A stretch of 17,039 bases of DNA from Candidatus Aerophobus profundus SCGC AAA252-L23. Its GTDB lineage: Bacteria > Aerophobota > Aerophobia > Aerophobales > Aerophobaceae. Under the pieces are notes generated by a model that was given only the letters and a program-made list of their open reading frames with translations, did no database searches and was not told the DNA's origin. The position numbers and the translations under genes are program-made. This document shows positions 15,201 to 17,039 of this stretch, in pieces. The stretch is from contig AQRW01000133.1 in NCBI GenBank assembly GCA_000402295.1, forward strand, positions 1 through 17,039, in the 5' to 3' direction. How positions within the stretch are numbered: position 1 is the stretch's first letter; each line of letters begins with the position of its first letter.

Positions 15201-15662
15201 ATCCTCTCTACCCTGAAGAATCAAAGAAGATACCTCACCTTTGAGGCATCCAGAAAGAACTATCAAGCCGGCTTTTTTCTGAGAAAGAATTTCTTTATCT
15301 ATCCTGGGATGATAATAAAATCCGTCGATGAAACCAGCCGTTACCAACTCCATTAAATTCTGGTACCCTTCTCGATTTTTCACTAAAAGAGTTAAATGAT
15401 AAGCTGATATCTCCCCCCTAATTCTCCTCTTGGTAAAACGAGAGCCAGGAGCTATGTATACCTCACAACCAATGATAGGTTTGATTCCTCTTTTTTGGGC
15501 CTTAACATAAAAATCTACCGCTCCAAAGAGGTTACCATGATCGGTCAGAGCCAGAGCGGGCATATCAAAACGAAAAGCCTGATCTACCAATTGGGATACA
15601 GAACATGCCCCATCCAACAAACTAAAATCACTGTGGACGTGTAGGTGAATAAAATTAGCCAT
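12243..15662 (-). CDS. dnaE: DNA polymerase III alpha subunit (DnaE)
   Basis: Replicative DNA polymerase catalytic subunit, 1139 aa, close to E. coli DnaE. The N-terminal PHP domain (about 1-210) keeps its metal motifs: HLHVHSD with H8 and H10, TDHG with D41 and H42, E67, and NDVHYL near 212. The polymerase core has GPGRGSVTG (about 354), the catalytic PDIDID with D399 and D401, and the third catalytic aspartate D548 in KMDFLGLKTL. THAAGVV, YRPGPL and GYGFNKSHSAGYA are the expected finger and palm motifs. A helix-hairpin-helix region (about 840-880) and an OB-fold (about 968-1045) follow, then a C-terminal tail for partner binding. The ATG at 15662 has AAAAGGG upstream, and a good promoter lies at 15709-15736. 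It is a housekeeping gene and gives no sign of transfer. Confidence 0.97.
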   Translation of the reverse strand: MANFIHLHVHSDFSLLDGACSVSQLVDQAFRFDMPALALTDHGNLFGAVDFYVKAQKRGIKPIIGCEVYIAPGSRFTKRRIRGEISAYHLTLLVKNREGYQNLMELVTAGFIDGFYYHPRIDKEILSQKKAGLIVLSGCLKGEVSSLILQGREDEAKKAALFYRDLFADEFYLEVQDAGIPDQDKANRALIELSKDLSIPLVATNDVHYLTRDDAKAQEVLICIQTGKVLTDSSRLRFSTTELYFRSPEEMEEIFAYLPDALRRTEEIASKCNFSLKREKVHLPVYETPDGIDLDSFLEKLCQEGLSQRYQEVTPEIRDRLKKELSVIRQAGYSGYFLIVRDFINYAKLQGILVGPGRGSVTGCLVAYLIGITQVDPLRYGLLFERFLNLERTVMPDIDIDIQDERREEVIRYVRQKYGEDSVAQIITFGTMAARAAIRDVGRVQGIPYGKVDKIAKLIPFNTPLKIAIKEVREIRDLLAQDEQVRNLFEIARRIEGLTRHASTHAAGVVITPEKLTHFTPLYRTNKNEITTQYEMHSLETIGLLKMDFLGLKTLNVIKHTLRIIKETRGEKIELDKLRLDDQKTYRLLNRAETLGVFQVESRGMQDLLKRLCPGIFEDIIAILALYRPGPLHSRMVDDFIDGKRGRSSVKYLHPLLEPILKETYGVILYQEQVMKIANVMAGFSLGEADVLRRAMGKKNPQLMSQQRTKFVEGAIKKGVTSATAEKVFELMAYFAGYGFNKSHSAGYALICYQTAYFKANYPLEFMAALLTSEKENTDKLVEYVNECRRMGIKVLPPDINRSGIDFAVVGNQISFGLSAIKNVGQTVVSLIVKERKRKGSFKSIFDFCRRVDLKAVNKRVVESLIKCGAFDSLPGSRSQNLAVMEEAIETSIRIHRDREKGQLSLLENLERNSDDVSEDRFPDIEEVPKKRRFSWEKELLGIYLSGHPLEKYKKRITYYSSSSIANLKKVKGQRKVRVMGMINSLVLKNDRRAKRMAFVTLEDLENEVELIVFSGVYQSCSSYLEEGNLILVKGKVDNSTDSAKVIADEIIPFSQVKEQAHSLHIRIPVEDSPTVDLPKLRDILSANKGKSRVYFHIEAQNGLPIIIRSKSIQVNFSDSLIADLEELLRGGSFWLGEN

Positions 15663-15708
15663 TAGAAACCCTTTTCAGAAATATAATAAGAAGATTTCTC
15701 TTTAAATT

Positions 15709-15736
15709 ATCCTACCCAAAGGTGTTCTCTTGTCAA
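15709..15736 (-). promoter_or_regulatory. Predicted dnaE promoter
   Basis: On the minus strand a perfect -35 TTGACA (15736-15731) and a -10 TAGGAT (15714-15709, 4 of 6 to consensus) are separated by 16 bp. Transcription would start near 15702, about 40 nt before the dnaE ATG. An alternative -10, GATAAT, lies 3 bp further downstream, but its spacer would be too long. Confidence 0.6.
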
Positions 15737-15979
15737 CCCAATCCTTGGCCGCTTAAAAAACGCTATGGTGCCTTTCTCTCAATGCTTTCCGAAGTTTTAG
15801 TAGCCAACCTCGAGATATTCTCCTTTTGCTCCTGGAAAACCCCTGGTTAACTCCCCAGGTTGACCAATTTTCCCTGGTAGGTAGAATAATTTCAGCAATA
15901 CTCTACTGATAAAATCCCGGTGGGGATTCTCGCGAGCAAACGGTCAGACAAAGTACCTTTATAATAGGAGGAATTAGGA
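15737..15979. other. Divergent gap between dnaE and isomerase gene, no gene seen
   Basis: The space between the two divergent starts is 317 bases. The left end holds the dnaE promoter. The rest has small hairpins: CCTGG (15842-15846) with CCAGG (15855-15859); AATCCC-GGTG-GGGATT (15913-15928); and the palindrome CTCGCGAG (15929-15936). The last two lie about 50 nt before the isomerase start and could be part of its leader. I found no recognised riboswitch, tRNA or ORF. Confidence 0.45.
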
Positions 15980-16855
15980 ATGCTTAAATTAGGTATTATT
16001 ACCGACCAGGTGAGTATGGACCTGGAACATGCTTTGCCGGTCATTGAGGACTTGGGAATACATTACGTGGAAATTCACTCACTATGGAATAAGACCATAG
16101 AGAATCTCTCCCTGGCGCAGGCAAAGCAAGCTCAAGAAATTGTTCGGAAATATGGCTTGGAAGTATCAAATATTTCTGCCACCCTCTTTCTTATGTGTCA
16201 TCTAAAAGAGAGTAAAACGATTATTCCCCACTTTAGTGACCATTTTATCACCAAGAGAGGAGACTACTACCAACATCTCCAGGCTTTGGAATACTGCATT
16301 CAACTGGGTGAGATATTTGCCACCGATAAAATCCGTATTTTTGGATTTCGGAAGGAAAAACCTCTTGATAATGAGACAGCCATAAACCTGATTTCGGAAA
16401 AACTTCGCTATCCCGTAGAACTGGCTGAAAAAGCAGGAGTCACTCTCCTACTGGAGAATTGCCCTCATACTTATCTGCAAGCCGGATGGCAAACCGCTAA
16501 GGTCATCGAACAAATAAACTCCGAAAACCTAAAGGCCCTCTGGGATCCAGGAAACACCCTCCGTAGAGGAACAATTCCCTATCCTGATGATTATGAGAAG
16601 ACCAGGCAGTACCTTGCCCATATTCATGTCAAGGATCTGGCGCGGGAAAACTCTGATTACCGACCTGTTCTTCTGGGAGAAGGAGAGATAGACTACCAGA
16701 AAATAATAAGAAATCTGGTGGAAGATAACTATGAAGGGGTGATTTCTTTAGAACCCGAATATGAGGCTAAAATAGGTGGACAAATAAAGAGCAGCAAACA
16801 AAGTACCGCAAGAATGAGAGGGATATTAAGCTACTTGCACATTCGGGTTCAATAG
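15980..16855 (+). CDS. Sugar phosphate isomerase/epimerase-like TIM-barrel protein
   Basis: A 291-aa member of the xylose-isomerase-like TIM-barrel/AP-endonuclease-2 family, usually a cytoplasmic sugar or inositol-derivative isomerase, epimerase or dehydratase. MLKLGIITDQ begins strand 1. Probable divalent-metal ligands are E159 (LLLEN), D189 (WDPGN), H214 or H216 (HIHVKD) and E258 (SLEPEYE), all in standard positions. The length is typical. ATG 15980 has AGGAGG (15966-15971) at 8 nt. It is transcribed away from dnaE and stands alone on its strand in the window. It is about 7 kb from the sugar operon, and any link to that pathway is only suggested by gene type. Substrate is not predictable. 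Confidence 0.88.
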   Translation: MLKLGIITDQVSMDLEHALPVIEDLGIHYVEIHSLWNKTIENLSLAQAKQAQEIVRKYGLEVSNISATLFLMCHLKESKTIIPHFSDHFITKRGDYYQHLQALEYCIQLGEIFATDKIRIFGFRKEKPLDNETAINLISEKLRYPVELAEKAGVTLLLENCPHTYLQAGWQTAKVIEQINSENLKALWDPGNTLRRGTIPYPDDYEKTRQYLAHIHVKDLARENSDYRPVLLGEGEIDYQKIIRNLVEDNYEGVISLEPEYEAKIGGQIKSSKQSTARMRGILSYLHIRVQ

Positions 16856-16892
16856 TGTCAGAAGCATAGGTCATTGGTAACAGGTAATCTTT

Positions 16893-16947
16893 ACTAAAAA
16901 GCGAGGTTCAGGGAGCTTTGGGTATTCCCAGGGAAATCTTTTTTAGT
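16893..16947 (+). terminator. Possible terminator stem-loop after isomerase gene
   Basis: Arms ACTAAAAA (16893-16900) and TTTTTAGT (16940-16947) pair perfectly around a nested hairpin TGGG-TATT-CCCA (16919-16930). A T run (16939-16944) lies 8 nt after the nested hairpin. It begins 38 nt after the isomerase stop. The nested stem is short, so terminator strength is doubtful. Confidence 0.4.
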
Positions 16948-16950
16948 TTG

Positions 16951-17024
16951 GGTAGAGGAGGTTAAAACCTCCTGATTGCTTTTTAACTCTTGCTTCACCG
17001 AGGGCGACTGAAGTCGCCCCTACC
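16951..17024. repeat. REP/BIME-like inverted pair, different stems
   Basis: GGTAG (16951-16955) is followed by AGGAGGTT-AA-AACCTCCT (16956-16973). After a 28-nt spacer comes GGGCGACT-GA-AGTCGCCC (17002-17019), then CTACC (17020-17024). Both hairpins are 18 nt with a perfect 8-bp stem, and the element is bounded by inverted GGTAG/CTACC. The layout equals the other arrays but the stem sequences differ completely. Confidence 0.78.
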
Positions 17025-17039
17025 CATAAGTAAGTTGTT

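Noticed and set aside
15944..15965. TATAAT just upstream of the isomerase SD as a -10 box
   Set aside because: It would place the transcript start at or within the SD, and there is no -35 at proper distance; more likely chance.

Overview
The window looks like chromosomal DNA of an uncultivated, probably anaerobic, sugar-using bacterium. The genes are closely packed, and SD sequences (AAGGAG, AGGAGG) precede most genes. There is a sugar-type ABC importer, several exported proteins with Sec or lipoprotein signals, and a single-copy housekeeping dnaE. The solute-binding protein has a plain signal peptide instead of a lipobox, which hints at a double-membrane cell. I cannot place the phylum. Atribacterota/Aerophobota-like lineages are only a guess from gene style and from the palindromic repeats.

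Left part, minus strand (1-2338): a small four-cysteine protein, a DinG-type iron-sulfur helicase overlapping it by ATGA, and the start of an amidohydrolase that runs off the window. A 400-base divergent gap follows. It carries a three-hairpin repeat array and then a near-consensus sigma70-type promoter (TTGACA-N16-TATAAT).

That promoter reads rightward into a probable catabolic operon (2739-8899): a 15- or 25-codon leader peptide whose stop abuts the next start, a sugar-binding protein, two ABC permeases, a class II ketose-bisphosphate-type aldolase, and the alpha and beta subunits of a thiamine-diphosphate 2-oxoacid/acetoin dehydrogenase E1. No ABC ATPase, kinase, E2 or E3 lies in the window, so the pathway must borrow these from elsewhere or use E1 differently. 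The importer would bring in a sugar or polyol, the aldolase would split a phosphorylated derivative, and E1 would act on a resulting 2-oxo or acyloin compound. The substrate is unknown.

Middle and right, minus strand (8915-15662): a lipoprotein of unknown family, an exported CARDB-domain protein, a membrane thiol-disulfide protein with two thioredoxin-like domains fused to a CcdA/DsbD-like membrane domain, and dnaE. At the right end a plus-strand sugar isomerase/epimerase-like TIM-barrel gene stands alone.

The most striking non-coding signal is a family of 18-nt palindromes (8+2+8) flanked by GTAG/CTAC. It occurs in at least four intergenic places with different stem sequences and resembles REP/BIME elements. 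Two genes (first permease, thioredoxin-CcdA fusion) have clear N-terminal coding sequence upstream of any ATG/GTG/TTG in frame, so they use rare AUU/AUC starts or carry a small sequence lesion.
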